Shown here: piece by piece, positions 1 to 12,834 of the stretch
Layout of the letters: every line of letters begins with the position of its first letter
Position numbering within the stretch: position 1 is the stretch's first letter
Assembly: GCA_902805475.1 (NCBI GenBank)
Contig: CADCSX010000002.1
Coordinates: 3,968,001 to 4,032,000, forward strand
From: Entonaema liquescens
Taxonomy: Eukaryota; Ascomycota; Sordariomycetes; Xylariales; Xylariaceae
Reading direction: 5' to 3'
Length of the DNA stretch: 64,000 bases
Position numbers and translations under genes: made by a program
The notes under the pieces: model-generated
Databases searched by the model: none
What the model was told of the DNA's origin: nothing
The model's input: only the letters and a program-made list of their open reading frames with translations

Positions 1-457
1 AGTCGAGGAGCTCGAGGCCATCGCGCGCGGGGAGCAGACCAGGGGTCGAGAAATCATCCGTCTACCCACCGGCAACGAGGAAGACGAAGATGGAGGAGCC
101 GCGGTCAGCCAGAGTGCGTCGGCAGCTACGGGTAGGAACGCGGCTGTCAACGCTAACGTGGCAAACGCCGCGGCGGCCGCGAGAAACGCGACGCACAGGC
201 TCGTGCTGCAAGACTGCAAGGGCCAGAAGGTGCACGGGCTGGAGCTAAAGCGTATCGATCGAATCGGTATTGGCTCGTTGAATATCGGCGAGAAAATGAT
301 CCTGAAACGAGGCACGACTATCGCGCGTGGTATCGTTCTTCTAGAGCCGACGACGTGTACCGTTTTGGGCGGAAAGGTTGAGGCATGGCATAGGGCTTGG
401 GTGGACGGGCGGTTGGAGAGACTAAAGGAAGCAGCGGGTGCTGATGCTCGTAGCTAA
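1..457 (+). CDS. RMI1-type RecQ-mediated genome instability protein, C-terminal part (5' truncated by window)
   Basis: The frame is open from base 2 to the stop at 455-457, giving about 151 C-terminal residues; the start lies outside the window. An Ala/Asn-rich linker comes first, followed by a compact OB-fold-like segment with the words LVLQDCKGQKVHGLELKRID, GSLNIGEKMILKRGT and LLEPTTCTVLGGKVEAWHRAW. I recognise these as typical of fungal Rmi1. In known family members Rmi1 binds the RecQ helicase and topoisomerase III and helps dissolve double Holliday junctions in the nucleus. The ATG at 158 is internal, because the same frame continues upstream with VEELEAIARGEQ-type sequence. The identification is by family resemblance; only the C-terminal portion can be judged. 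Confidence 0.8.
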   Translation, partial: VEELEAIARGEQTRGREIIRLPTGNEEDEDGGAAVSQSASAATGRNAAVNANVANAAAAARNATHRLVLQDCKGQKVHGLELKRIDRIGIGSLNIGEKMILKRGTTIARGIVLLEPTTCTVLGGKVEAWHRAWVDGRLERLKEAAGADARS

Positions 458-1091
458 GCCTATATGAAGGAAACTTTGGCTATGAGTGTAGATGTCTTTA
501 CTGAAGAGATATATGTGTATAACTAGCTACCTCTTAATACTTATACTTATACTGAATACTAAAGCCATATTCCAAAAATTATAATATTCCTAAGTCTTGA
601 ATGCTCAAATATCCATACAGGCTAACAAGTTGATGTTCGGTTTAATTAGGTAAATTATTATGTACGAATTGTCAGCTATATATCCTCTCGCTAGGCGAAG
701 AAGACGGGATTCGGCCGAGTCTGCAAAGATCTGTACCAGGTACCCAAGCCCCTGGAAGTCGGATACGCGGGTCCTTAGCGTACCTAGTGGATCCTACCAG
801 CTAACCAGAGTCTCCGGTAGGCACATGGGTACTCAACTCAAAGCTAAGCAGGGTTAGGTAATTAGAGCTTGCAGTTTCCTTACGACGCGCAATCACCATC
901 AACTTCATGTACATTCGTTTCGTTCATCTCTCAACTTCAAACCTCAGTTTCAATAAATTTTATATTCCACTTAAGTTGTTTTATCTAAACATTCGCTATG
1001 ACACATATATAACTTAGCCTGTTCTATGTTCTTAACCAATACGAATCTAACCTGTAACTATCTCACTTCGATCTATGATTACACAAAAAAA
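458..1091. other. Intergenic region, no gene seen
   Basis: This holds the 3' flank of the RMI1-like gene and the 5' flank of the glycosidase gene. It is AT-rich near 520-660 and again near 930-1010. The open frame at 660-857 has no recognisable product and no homology I can name. Confidence 0.6.
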
Positions 1092-3933
1092 ATGTCTATC
1101 AAACAGTTTCCGGGACTAGCGAGGTTACCATTCGTAGGATCTCTATATAAGTTGGCTGTTAAAAGTCCACCAACATATGACGACAGTCAGGCTTTACTCG
1201 AAGATGACGCGTTAGGAATTCCACTTGAGAGCTATGGTCCAGCCTCAGACCCAGCTCCGCGACCGCCGAGACTAGCAGCAAGAAGCTTTCGACACAGCGC
1301 CTCGTGGCAAAATAAGTCATGTCAATATACAATTTTCTTAGCCTTATTAGCTGGTTTGTTGTTGGCAGTATTGCTACCTCGCCGGCACTCTACTCCTACA
1401 CTTATAGTTGACGACGGCTTACTGCCATGTGGTGATTCAAGATACTCAATTAACGATGTGAGTATATGACATGCTTTCGATTAAAGCTCCGTTTCTAAAT
1501 GAAGATAGCATACATGCTATCGCGGCAACTTTCTTTGCCCGGTTGTTGACAGGAAACGCACATTACGATGTGGTAACGATTGCTATCTACCTCATCTTTA
1601 CTCGTAAGTCATTTATCATATTATGTACCCACCAAAGTATACAATAAATTTACTTACAATTCCAAGCTGTTTCGATGAAAAGTTAGTCTCATTACCTGAG
1701 TCTAGTCCAGCCGAAAAGTTGCCATCTGAAGAGGCCGGCCAGGAACCGTGTACAACCAGCTATCTCCACCTAAGCGATCCTCCATATGATAATTATTTCG
1801 CAACCGATTGTAGCAGTGCAAGCCAAGTTGTTGTGACCAGCCCTTTACCCAATAGCGACCTCAGAATTATTGGTCCTAGGCTTCTTGTAAGAATCGTAAC
1901 CCTTCTTGTTCTCTCAATTGTTACGAAACAGTTGAGACTGACGTATACTAGATCGCTTGGCCAGCTGGCAATAGCGGGATCGTGTTATATTTTTCACCTG
2001 AAAGTGGCGTCAATGGAACACTCGGCTTGCGGCTCGAGAATCTTGCTGGCACGAATCGTACTTTAAATCCGCTAATAGGCGGAGTAAGCGGTACACTATC
2101 TCTTAACTCGTCTGCTACACTTGACTTGGCTATTTTAGGAAGTATCAGAACAATACGGGAGTTTGTCGAAGGACCAAGCACTCTTTCGCCCAAAATCCAA
2201 GACGCAATTGAGGTTCAGACGTTGCCTGATGGCGGCATCCAGCTCAGTCGCATATGGTTTGATAGAATAACGGAGACATTTCTCACGATACACAACCTGA
2301 ATAGTACATCAATTCCAGTCGAAGATGGCAAACCTCGCCTTATGGGCGGCATTTACACCTTCAATGCTTGGACTAGCTACCCGCAACTTGATCAGCTTGG
2401 GGTGACAAAAGTTATTAATCCCACCTCTAAACATCTTTTATCAGAAAGTCAAGAAGATGTGCAGTCGCTCGCGTTTTTCTCGTATCGCTCTAAGATCTTG
2501 GCTGGAGCATGGCGGTTCCTTACCTATTTTGGACGTGATAGTCTCATATCGCTTCTCCTTCTAAAGCCAATACTTAGCGAGGGTCACGGGGGCGCAGTCG
2601 AGGCTATTCTCGAAGCAGCCATTGAGCGTATTAACTCCAAGGATGGCAGCGCTTGTCATGAAGAGACCATAGGCGATTATGCGTCATACTTGAATGACCA
2701 ACAGGGGATAGATAGTACAGATCCCTTATGCGACTATAAGATGGTGGATACTGACTTTTTTCTTCTGATCGCGATCAACGAGTATTTCGTCAATTCTGCC
2801 GTCGGGAGAGACCGTCGCGACCCTTTTTTTGCTAGAAATGCGTCCATCTTTTCGGAGAACCGCGGACTCGCGTATAGGGATCTTACTCTGGCAACTGCCG
2901 AAAAGATTATGAAACTCACCGCTGATTTCGAACAGTCCCCCGTGAAAGAGAACCTTATTCATATCAATCAAGGCCAAACGGTAGGGCAATGGCGCGACAG
3001 TCCTAACGGGCTAGGTGGTGGTCGCATACCATACGACGTAAATGCGGCTTTAGCTCCAGCAGCACTCAAGTCTATCGCCTCGTTATCCGATAATGGATTT
3101 TTTCCTTCGCATCCAGATTGGAACATAGTGGCTAAAAAACGTGCCGCTATCTGGGAAGAAAATACACTTGCTTTCTTCCGGGTCAATATTACCGCAGAGA
3201 AAGCCCGGGGGCTTGTCGAGAACTACGTCGACGAGATAAGGTTCCCGGGCAAGGTCAATTCATCGGACTTGAATTTGCCGGTTGTATTCCACGGTTTAGC
3301 CCTTGCTGGCGACGGTCAATCGATCATCCAGGTGATGAATACAGACGACTGCTTCCGACTCTTTCTTCTCAATAGTACCGACCAAGCCGAAGCAACTACT
3401 TTCCTCTCTCAGGTGACGGATAATATCCTGCGCCAATTCCCGCTCGGTCTTTCTACGACGGTTGGACTAGTTGTCGCAAATCCAGCTTACAGTGATGGAT
3501 CCGCCAACGTGAAGGGGTTCACGAATAGTGCGTACCACGGCACAGTGGTCTGGAGTTGGCAGCTTGCGATGATGGCTGTGGGTTTGGAAAGACAGCTCGG
3601 GCGATGCGAGGATGAAGAACTAGCGTATTGCGCAGACATGAGATTGCACGGGCGTGTGCTCGAGGCGTATAACCATTTGTGGGATCTGATTGACGCCAAC
3701 CGTGAGCACCTGAGCAACGAGGTTTGGAGTTGGGTTTACAGTGACGACGAATTTCAATACACACCTTTAGGTGCTCTACCGCCCCCTGACGGGCAGAGTC
3801 CAGTTGGTCTGTGAGAGATAGTTGAGTACTTTGAGGCAACCGGCTAACATGTTTGACAGAGAGTGATGTTCGACAGCTTTGGAGTCTGGCCTTCTTGGCA
3901 ATGAAGAGAAATGAACTGTATAGCTCCTCCTGA
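1092..3933 (+). CDS. Membrane-anchored six-hairpin glycoside hydrolase (glycogen-debranching-like) with two CBM52-like cysteine modules
   Basis: Five exons can be read: 1092-1457, 1509-1603, 1667-1886, 1952-3806 and 3860-3933, joining in frame to about 869 residues. Introns are 51-65 bp; branch-like words include CTGAC and GCTAAC. Residues 1-76 are polar, then one hydrophobic segment (about 77-95, IFLALLAGLLLAVLLP) suggests a type II membrane protein with its catalytic part in the lumen or outside. Two cysteine modules follow: CGDSRYSINDHTC..FLCP and LRCGNDCYLPHLYSC, which I recognise as like CBM52. The long exon carries TYFGRDSL, CHEETIGDYASY and WSWVYSDDEF, like the C-terminal domain of debranching enzymes. 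The ATG at 1092 is chosen over 1026 for its A-rich context. The last intron (donor GTCTGT) is the least certain. Substrate is unknown. Confidence 0.78.
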
Positions 3934-5848
3934 GCACGAAACCACAGATTCTATGCAGCATCCTTGATGTTGTAAATAAGGCTCAGCAAGGTCCAACAGC
4001 TATTCCTTGTCCCTCTTGCGGTGAGCAGACCTGCTTGTGGCCCGAAAGACATAGGCATCCAAGCCTTATGTGTAGTATTGCGCCCAGCATAAATTACATC
4101 TCATTTCATAAACGACGAACAACTGCACGGAGGTGGAGCCCTACCGAGGTTCTGTCCTTGCGGTCTAACTAACGTAGATATTATAGGATGATGAAGGTTT
4201 TTAAAGTCAACAACCTTGAGACGTGTACAAGACAAAGTTTTTATGTTGTTCGAATTACACAATTTTGGAAGCGAGAGCGACGCAGGGGTTTCTGTTGTAT
4301 GTACCTGCAGGTTTTAATAACTGTTCTTATCATGCTGACCACCATTTTTTTAAGGACCCCAATCCTCAATGCTACCCGGTACCTCACCACATACCCAGCT
4401 CAGATCTCCCAAACCTTCTAAAAATTTTTCTTAATTTACCACCGGAATGCTAACCGGCTGCATACCTACGTTTCATGTCCGGAGATGAGTAATTGCAATC
4501 GGAATAATAATCTCATCTCGATGGTATATTACACGCCCTCGTCTTTTGACGGGTAACCCTCGAGTTGATTGTTTCAAATTGTACTATTTTGGGTCGACAA
4601 ATTTAGCTGTGTACGGGCCGGTCGGTTGTCTTGGATTTCTTATTCCTTCCCACCAACTGCCGCCAGGCTGTCTCAACATACCAGGTAGTCAGGTTATCGG
4701 AGCCGGGGAAGAGCAGACTAAAAAATGACAGATTGCATACCACTTAACCTAATGGACTAATACATAAGAGGTATATACCCAGCTTCTTACGTCAACCTCT
4801 ATATGTAGATACGGTGTTACATTTATCTACATCCTAGTACATCTCTCTATAGGTACCAGGATTTGGTATTCAGGTACTCTTAGACAAGGCTGAGGCACTC
4901 GAGCAGTCCGCGAACTGCCCTTCTTTAGCGGTTTGCAGCCTTCTTCTCCCCCGCTGTCATTCTACGCATTCCATACTGTTCTTGTGACCATTAACTAATC
5001 TCATATACATGCATACACGACCCCAAGTTGAAATGCTGTTATCTGACTAGCATCCATCTAAAGAGACCCCCTCCTTTCCCAGGTCCGCCAGATTGTCTAC
5101 TACAGATACTTCCAAGGTGTCCTTAACTTAACATCGATACATATTATTACGATTAATTATACATGAACGGGCAAGGGGACGTGCGGTTTACCTTCCTGAC
5201 GTCTTAATTGCCCCCAGGCATATTGGCCCGCAGCTGACTATCCCGACATGATACCATGGTTCTTGGGATCCGGCTCGTCTTGTGGCCGAGTGGAAACTCA
5301 CCCCATTCATTCTCGAAATGGATTCCCCATCTGTCTTGCTACCTAGGATATCCACCATACTTCCCCCAAGGTTTAAGTATAGACTATGACGGGAAGTATT
5401 GTACCTTTGCCTACCCCTTCCACCGCCCACTTCTATGTACGCATTTTAGTCTCTGCTACGTATGTTCGGACAAATCGTTTTGACGTGAGGTCTGAGCCGC
5501 AATTATACATGCCCTCGTTGATCGTTGACGATTTGCGAAGCATAGTCCCTGCGGGGCCAGAATCCATAGTCTGTGGTTGGTATCCTGTCACCATGGTAGA
5601 ATTCATCCTTCTTAAATATGGACCTTCGCTGTCTGGATTTCGATAGCTCCAACCCGCTTGACTACCTAACTTCAAAGATAGACAATTCCATCCTCTCGAG
5701 GTCTAAACCAAACCGTATCAACGACGTACACCCATCAGTCTACAAGATCCACCAAGTCCTCTTCCCTCAGATCTTCTCATTGCTTCCTTCAAAAAGCACT
5801 TGCTTAGCACAACCGTTTCCCCATCAAATTGACATATACTTTATCACC
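3934..5848. other. Intergenic region with one possible decayed ORF
   Basis: About 1.9 kb without a convincing gene. An open frame at 4223-4453 reads like real protein (YVPAGFNNCSYHADHHFF) but begins at GTG, with no ATG in frame; it could be a terminal exon or a relic. Several overlapping ORFs on both strands at 5188-5675 show no recognisable domain. The part next to 5849 is C-rich and is probably the 5' untranslated region and promoter of the small gene. Confidence 0.5.
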
Positions 5849-6174
5849 ATGCCATCCTCTGTCCAAGTCAACATCGACAGTTGCTCATCTGGCCCGTAAG
5901 TAGCCTCCCTCGAGCAACGCAGGCAAGCACATTGCTAACTTTGTACCCTCTTAGACACCGAACTACTGAGTCTTCTGAAGAACTTGGCCAGATGAGAGAC
6001 CAACGCCTCGCTATGTCGGAACAGTCAGGGAGCGATAGTTTTACCGACCGCTACCTCAGCGGTAGAATCGACTCTCATGACCACGTAGCAACTATGAGTA
6101 AAACACTGGTGGATATCGACACCCGGCTCCCTTCAACAAATGGATCGTCAAACAGCAGTGGCAATCCCAAATAG
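5849..6174 (+). CDS. Small two-exon protein of unknown function, 88 aa
   Basis: The start ATG at 5849 sits in a good context (TCACCATGCC). Exon 1 is 5849-5895 and exon 2 is 5955-6174. The 59-bp intron is a textbook one: donor GTAAGT, branch GCTAAC, acceptor CTCTTAG, and the phase joins exactly. The product starts MPSSVQVNIDSCSSG and is polar, rich in Ser, Thr, Asp and Asn, with a single cysteine, no signal peptide and no membrane segment; it is probably intrinsically disordered. I do not recognise the family. Perfect splice signals and an open frame on both sides argue that it is a real gene rather than chance. Confidence 0.6.
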
Positions 6175-9100
6175 CCAATTTCATCTTGCAGAACGACTTT
6201 ATGACCATTATGTACAACCATTTATTCGGAAGACGCGTGCAGGCGGCGGAGATGATATGATTTTATTACTACTACATGAGAATATTTGCCCCTTATAATA
6301 TGTCTCTTTACTGGTATCTTAGCTACTAGAGGTGGAGCTCTCTTATTTATTCTTATTTATGTCTTTTTTTCCTAATCACGCATCGAAGATCTCGGGTTCC
6401 TAGTCAACGGGGTGGGATTCGATTGACTTCATGTATAACACGACATTTCTCTTTACATTATGTATGCCCAGGTAGATTTGGGGCATGGAATATTTCACTT
6501 TTTAGCTTTTTACTCATGTAGCATATACCCTTTTCTTTTTCTTTTTCTACATCAACAGCTGTACTAGTAGGATGCTGGGATTTCCTGTTTCAGAAAATTC
6601 ATCAATAAAAGTTTTGCTTTTGTCCCTTTCGGGTGCAACACAACGCAAGGTGCAGCATATGGCGCAGTCATCGGTCAACTGTATTGTACCATGGCACCGC
6701 CCTCGAAACGTTCCCATATGTGTATCTTTAGACCCTGTCTCCCACGTGCGGCACCAAAGCTAATCTACCTTTTCCCCCATAGATCAGCGATCCGAATTCC
6801 TGCCCAGAAGCTCAAGTCAGGGGTTTGCGGCTCAAACCCGACTTGGCAGTCCCCGATCCAATCGGTCATGCCGGCCACCCGTACGACAGCGAGCAGGCTG
6901 GTAGCGAGCCAATCCACTGAAAGCCTAGCTCGTTGCCATTGGCACCATTAGCACACAAATTCATAACGTCCTCAATGGCCAGACACACACGGCTTCGCCT
7001 ATGTTGAAGGATGGTAGAAACACAAACGATTCTTGCGAACTTCAACCAGAAGTCTAATAATACTACGGCTATTACTACACTAACTATTCACATTGAATCG
7101 CCAAGGTCCTATGATTAAATTCCAGCTCGTCTTATTGTTAATGTCAGGGTACCAGTGGCATTCATTAACCTTCTTATCTTGTTAGCACGAATAACTACCT
7201 ATAAGTGGCTATGGTTCCATCGCACATACATCACTGTTGTGTCCGGCCTGAGCCTTTTTGCCTAATGCCAATAAACCATGGTCTCTACCGTCTATTGGAC
7301 TAGATGGAATAAACTAGGGAGTTTCAGCGCGCTTCGGTTGTGCACAAATTGCTACCTTACAGTACGATAAGGCCTAGCTGCCACGAGTTGACCACACCCC
7401 ACACCACACTACTTCGCCAAGTCTCGAAATCGCAGCTAGAGCTTAGATGCTACCTCGTGTCCCTGGCAGGTTTGATATGTGATAAACTGGCGTCCTACCA
7501 GATAGGGTCTTGCTCCACCTTGCATCATTTTTCGGCATGCTTATGCACGTCTTACTTACTACGTACTAGGATATTTACTGGGTTAGCACGTGGCTCAAAG
7601 AGATCGTCTTTGCCAATGGAACGCTATTCCAGTTTAGTTCCTTAGGTGATGTCGGGGGAACTCTTCTCTCTAAAACACTACCTAAGGTTAGAGCTGATGG
7701 GCACACCACACACACACCTTTGCTGCTGCTGTATTACATGTACATCACATAGACGTACACACACGCATAACACGGCCACGCGCCCGCCTCGTGCAGCAGC
7801 GATCTTTTCCTTTATGTCTTCAGGAGTATGCAAGCCGCATCGTAATATATATTTGTATATACTATGTATATACTGTGTCTTTTTCCAGAAGGTAGTACCA
7901 AGCTGACACATATCCTCGAGGCCAAACCATCCAGCCAACCCTCCGGCGCTTAACAGTTATACCTCTGAAGCATACCGTACGGCGGTCAATCTCATACTCG
8001 CTCTTTTGTACCCAGGCAACCAGGTAGATACCTACATATTGGTAGCAGGGATTCTACAGACAAGACAAGGATGTGCCATTTAATCCAAACCAATCCCAAC
8101 ACAATTGTTATTCGTTGGCGGGTATGCTTTCGACACCGACGTCTTACATAAACAGGTACGCGATCACATACGCACCCAGTAGTACACAAACCCACGTTTT
8201 ATATAGATCCGAGTCCCGGAGTCTCAAGGGGGGCTTGCCATTTGATCCCTACGCCACGTGGTTGTGATGGAAATACCCGAACGGTAAGTAGCTAGCATGG
8301 AGCAAGGATGTCCTGGTCGATCACATCGCCCTACCAAGCGGGAGGTTTGTGTGCATTCTCATGCTTGCTACATATTTGCCTGCATACAATAGACATATTA
8401 TACGACGCATAACTACACACCGCTTCATTGAGGCTTATTAAGATATAGTTACCAACAAGTCTTGAAACGTTTCAATGCCAGACAGAGAGAAGTATGTCGG
8501 CTTCGGCACAGCAATTAGAATGTTCCTCCTCCTCTACCCAATGGGCACCGCCTCCCCCACTGAAAACTTGTCTTGTCCCGTAGCTTTGGGAATCCCACTA
8601 ACACCAAGCCTTTGCCGTTTTCGACACCGATGCCGAAAAGGAAGGATCGTGAGGATGCACCTGCCGCCCGGTACTGACTTATAAACTCCGCCTCGATTGC
8701 GTAGTTTCCCCGGCCCCATCCGTTTCCCCGGCCGCTTATCGGAGCCCCGGGGATAAACAATTCAACAAATCTTTCTTTTCTTTTTCTTTTCTGTTTTTCT
8801 TTTCTTTTCTTTTTTCTCGCCTTTTTCTCTTCTTCTTTTCATAAATTCCCATATCCAGCTCTCTTCAGCCCCTGGTCCGTCGGTACGTCCGGTCCAGGCA
8901 GCTCTCCAAACTCGGATCCTACCATACATGTACATATGTATTATGTATTACTATGTATGTAGGTACCTGATGCACGTACGCCCGCTGCATCTCAAACCAT
9001 AGCACGATCTTATTATACATGTTGCCAAACGTTCTATGGATGCCCCCTTCCGTGCGGCTTACTTTCATAACGTTACATGCCGAGGTGATTACTGCGTTTT

Positions 9101-12100
9101 CCGCTCGAAACTTACGCGTACTTCCAGGATAGCGCGTTAACCCCCACGATACATATCTTACTGCAAGCGTTCCCTGTGCTCGCTACATCAGGTGGCTTGA
9201 CGCACAAGAATCTACCTCGGCATTTCTCACGGCGAAATCTAGGTAACTCCTTTAAATACCAATTCAAAGCCTCGCGGCATCCTACCGCTTACACCTGTCC
9301 TGGAGCACCCAAGAGCGTATTACATTATCCCATTCGGAGTCGTGTCGGTCTTACGGCGCATCGGGGTAAGTCATCCCTCCACGATGCGGGAAGTTCCACA
9401 CGGCATACGTACGTAAACTGGCACGCCTTAGTCACGAAGGATCACGATTTCGGGCTTCAGGTAAATCTACAACTGGCCATGATACGAACGGATGGGCTAA
9501 GCACCTTGTTGTTGTGCGTAATTCTCTAATCCCTTGCCCTGAATCTACCTATCCGTCTTACTATAGACTCGGGGAAAATAACTATGAGGTGGGAGGTGAG
9601 AAGCTTATAGTATGGGCGTGATGACGGTGATTGGAGTTGAAAGTGCAAATTTATAATCAATGATCCCAAATCAGAGACGAGAGTATGCTTACTGCAGAAA
9701 TAGCTAAGATATCGGTTAAAGTTGCCATACATTGTATAGACTGTATTGGTAGGCCACACTGGTTGAATATACTTCTTATCTGAGTAATTTAGAATTTTAT
9801 AAACTAAATTTTCACCACTGTCCTTTATTTTTGGCTCTATCTAGTATAGGAGCTCCTTTCATGCGGGATGGTTGATGATCCCGTTCTCTTGTTGAGTAAA
9901 TGTACGAGCCTTAGGTTTTGATAGGTATATATTATAATGAAAAAACTAAACGGTGATCATGTCTATAATATTCCCCAGGTCATAGAGATATTTAAACGTT
10001 ATGTTCACATTTTAAACTTGATACCAATAAATTCCATCTTGCTAGCATAATTGTATATTCGATATTAAGCCTTTGTGCTAAACTATAACTGCCTGGTGAT
10101 CTTCCTTTCGGGTCAAGTCCTCGTGCTCAGGCCATAACTCCTTTTATATGACTTTTGTTTATACTACAGTATAGCATTTCCATGACGAGAAAGCCTTTAA
10201 CAAATTGATGAAAATCATTTCTTTACCTCACTATAAAAATAAACGATACTCACTAGTAACCTTTCTGGGCACCTTATAAAGGGTGTATTAATCATTTAAC
10301 ACCTAGAGCAATCTAGGTATACCCATATACCTCGTAGAATTGTTGCATATCATTCTCACCATTCCAAGTCATGTTTAAGTTAATTCAACATTGTCAGCCT
10401 CCCTTGCCCGATATCGAGAAGAAGAATATCTGCCTCGTCAGCTCTAATATGACGATAATAGCAACCAATTTTACGAGACTCATCAGTTGAAAGATAACAC
10501 CCTATGGGACCTATAATCTTTCTAATCACTAATAACTACGCCGCTGCCCTACAAACTGCCAAATTCCACAAAAAAACGTGTTCTGGGTTTCACGGCGTGG
10601 TCTCTAAACCCCGTGGCCTAACGGAGGTAGTAATCCAGGCTCGTACCACCGTAATCATCTAGGCACGTACGTATAAGGCACCAGTTCTAGTATATAGACA
10701 AACCTTAGGTTAACAATTCCCATGTGCCGTAGACACGTGTCGCTGTATATTTAGTTCTTCTCATTACATCTCCTTAACCTAACGCCAAACTCGTAAGATC
10801 CCATCATATACATATCTCTTAGTTAATCTAGCTAATATATTGCAAACTACCTAGCAAAAAAGACATTATTAATACCTATCGGCCTCCTAGATAAATAAAT
10901 TGCAACTCCTCAAAATAGAATGAGGTCTTCTTCTCTCCCCTGAAGAAGTTCGTATAGGCAGACTGTAGCTTCACAGCAGCATCTATATCGTAGTTCTTCT
11001 ATAACCCCCATAATCTACCCGAGACACCAACTAGCATCTACCGGTCTAGGCTCGTTCTGGAACTACCCCGTCCGAGTCTCCAAGATCGCCTATCCGCCCC
11101 ATGTGACCACACTTATACCTCGGTACTTATATAAGGCTGAGCGGGCGAGATAAAATTAGGTTGGTGCCGTGCTGTGTCGTGTTATGCTGTGTTGTTAAGT
11201 AGGGTAAGGTAGGGTAGAGTATGTAAGTCAGCGTATTTACCTGCACACGCATCTGGAAGGCCACATAGATTAAATACTATAGTACTATTGCCAGCCCTAG
11301 GGAGCCCTATGCGTGTTAGTGTTAGTGGCAGTGGCATGGCATAGCATGGTATGGTATGGTAGCATTGCAATGCATTTCCATGTCTATCTGCCGCTAGGTA
11401 CTGTACCTTAGACATTGCAACTGCAGCCGGTTTTTCTTTGATGTACCGGCATGTCGTAGTCTTCCGTATCCATAGGTAGTAGGTATATGCCGTACGACAC
11501 GCCACGATTCCACATATCCGCGGACGCGGACTCGGGTTTGATGTAATTTTAAGATTGGCTGCTCACCCACTGACTTACATCTCATCTTATGTTAGTTATT
11601 CTTATCCTTTTCCTATTATTTAAGGTACTTACAGGTAAGAAATGTATAATTCCCCAGACCCGCATACTATTAAACGACAGCGATAACAACAGCGTGGCGG
11701 ATATTCTTTGCATACGGGCTGCATTGCACCGCACCGCACCGCACTGCGCTGTTACGTTGCTACCCGCACAATGCACGTCTCCGTCTCTCGTTATCCTCCC
11801 GCTTCTATTTTATGCCCCTCCATGTCTCCTACTACTAGAACACCCCTCCCTTTCTCCCCCTCCTCCTCCAATCAACCACAGCCGACATCTCATCTCACCT
11901 CTCTCACCTCACATAAGATGAACCCAAATCCAAAAACCCAGCCCCCGCGCAGCTAAAACTCCAGCTAAACTCCCACGGCTGCTTAATCACCATCACCATC
12001 GTCATCCCTCGCGGAGAAAATGCAATGCAACACAGTTCAGTATTGCGCCTCAATTACCCACCAACCTTACCTCGCCGTCGGAACCAAGTTAGCTTCCCGG

Positions 12101-12834
12101 TCATCAAGATGAAACGGCCCCAGCCCCGTTTTCTTTTTCCTTCTCGTCTTTTCCTCCGGGCCGCGTTGGATCATCCGTCTATAAGCAAGCAAGCAAGCAC
12201 CTCGGACTACGCACGTAGTCTATAACACTATATTCTATAGCCTATACGAGTATATCTAGCTCTTATTATAGTATAAACGCACGCACACACATATATATAT
12301 GTACGTGCGCACTTTTCATGAATCGCTCCAAATCATGTCGGGGGTTGTTTCGCCACCAGCCGGCCCCCGAACCAAACCCGCGTCTGTCTCGACGATCAGC
12401 TACCCCTATTGTATTCCTGTCTACATCACAGAAGCTGGAATGGAAATAGGACTTGGACGACAATTGCTAATACAGAAGGTCAGGTAGCTATTAATTACCA
12501 TGTCTATGTATATACCCGTATTCGAGATAGCCGTCTTCCTCCAGATATAAAGACGGGTATATGTCCAAAAGCGGCGCATTTAGACCCCGATTGAGTACCG
12601 TCCACCTATTCTGTAAGTCCGAGGAGGCCATCTGAAGACCGTAGCCATTTCCTCCGGAACGCCGGGCCGTCTGCTGTACTCTCTTTTTGGAGTTATTTTG
12701 CATGGGAACGAAAAGCGACGTGCTTTATTTCGAATGTACGAACGAACCCTCTAGACCGAGCCCCAACAACCTAGCGCCACGCTTTTCTATGCTGCCTGCT
12801 ATTCCTAATATAATCATAACTTCGATTTGAAGGG
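6175..12834. other. Long gene-poor region (6.7 kb)
   Basis: No gene could be supported on either strand; ORFs here are short, overlapping and low in complexity. Contents: CA-rich and CTG-rich simple sequence near 7700-7810, a long pyrimidine tract near 8766-8840, an AT-rich block with almost no ORFs at about 9740-10900, ATGGT-type short repeats near 11326-11360, a poly-AAGC run near 12185-12200, and an alternating purine/pyrimidine stretch near 12278-12310. The AT-rich block could be a transposon degraded by repeat-induced point mutation, but no element ends or transposase remnants are recognisable. The last few hundred bases are the 3' flank of the Tps2 gene. Confidence 0.5.
8766..8840. repeat. 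Pyrimidine-rich low-complexity tract
   Basis: A run made almost only of C and T, built from imperfect TTTTC units. Such tracts are common in fungal promoters, but no gene start follows closely. Confidence 0.8.

Noticed and set aside
1952..3814. Glycosidase read as a single ORF starting at 1982 and ending at 3814
   Set aside because: 1982 is GTG and the frame continues upstream into an exon joined to the cysteine modules; the end at 3814 cuts off ESDVRQLWSLAFLA-type family sequence that an intron restores.
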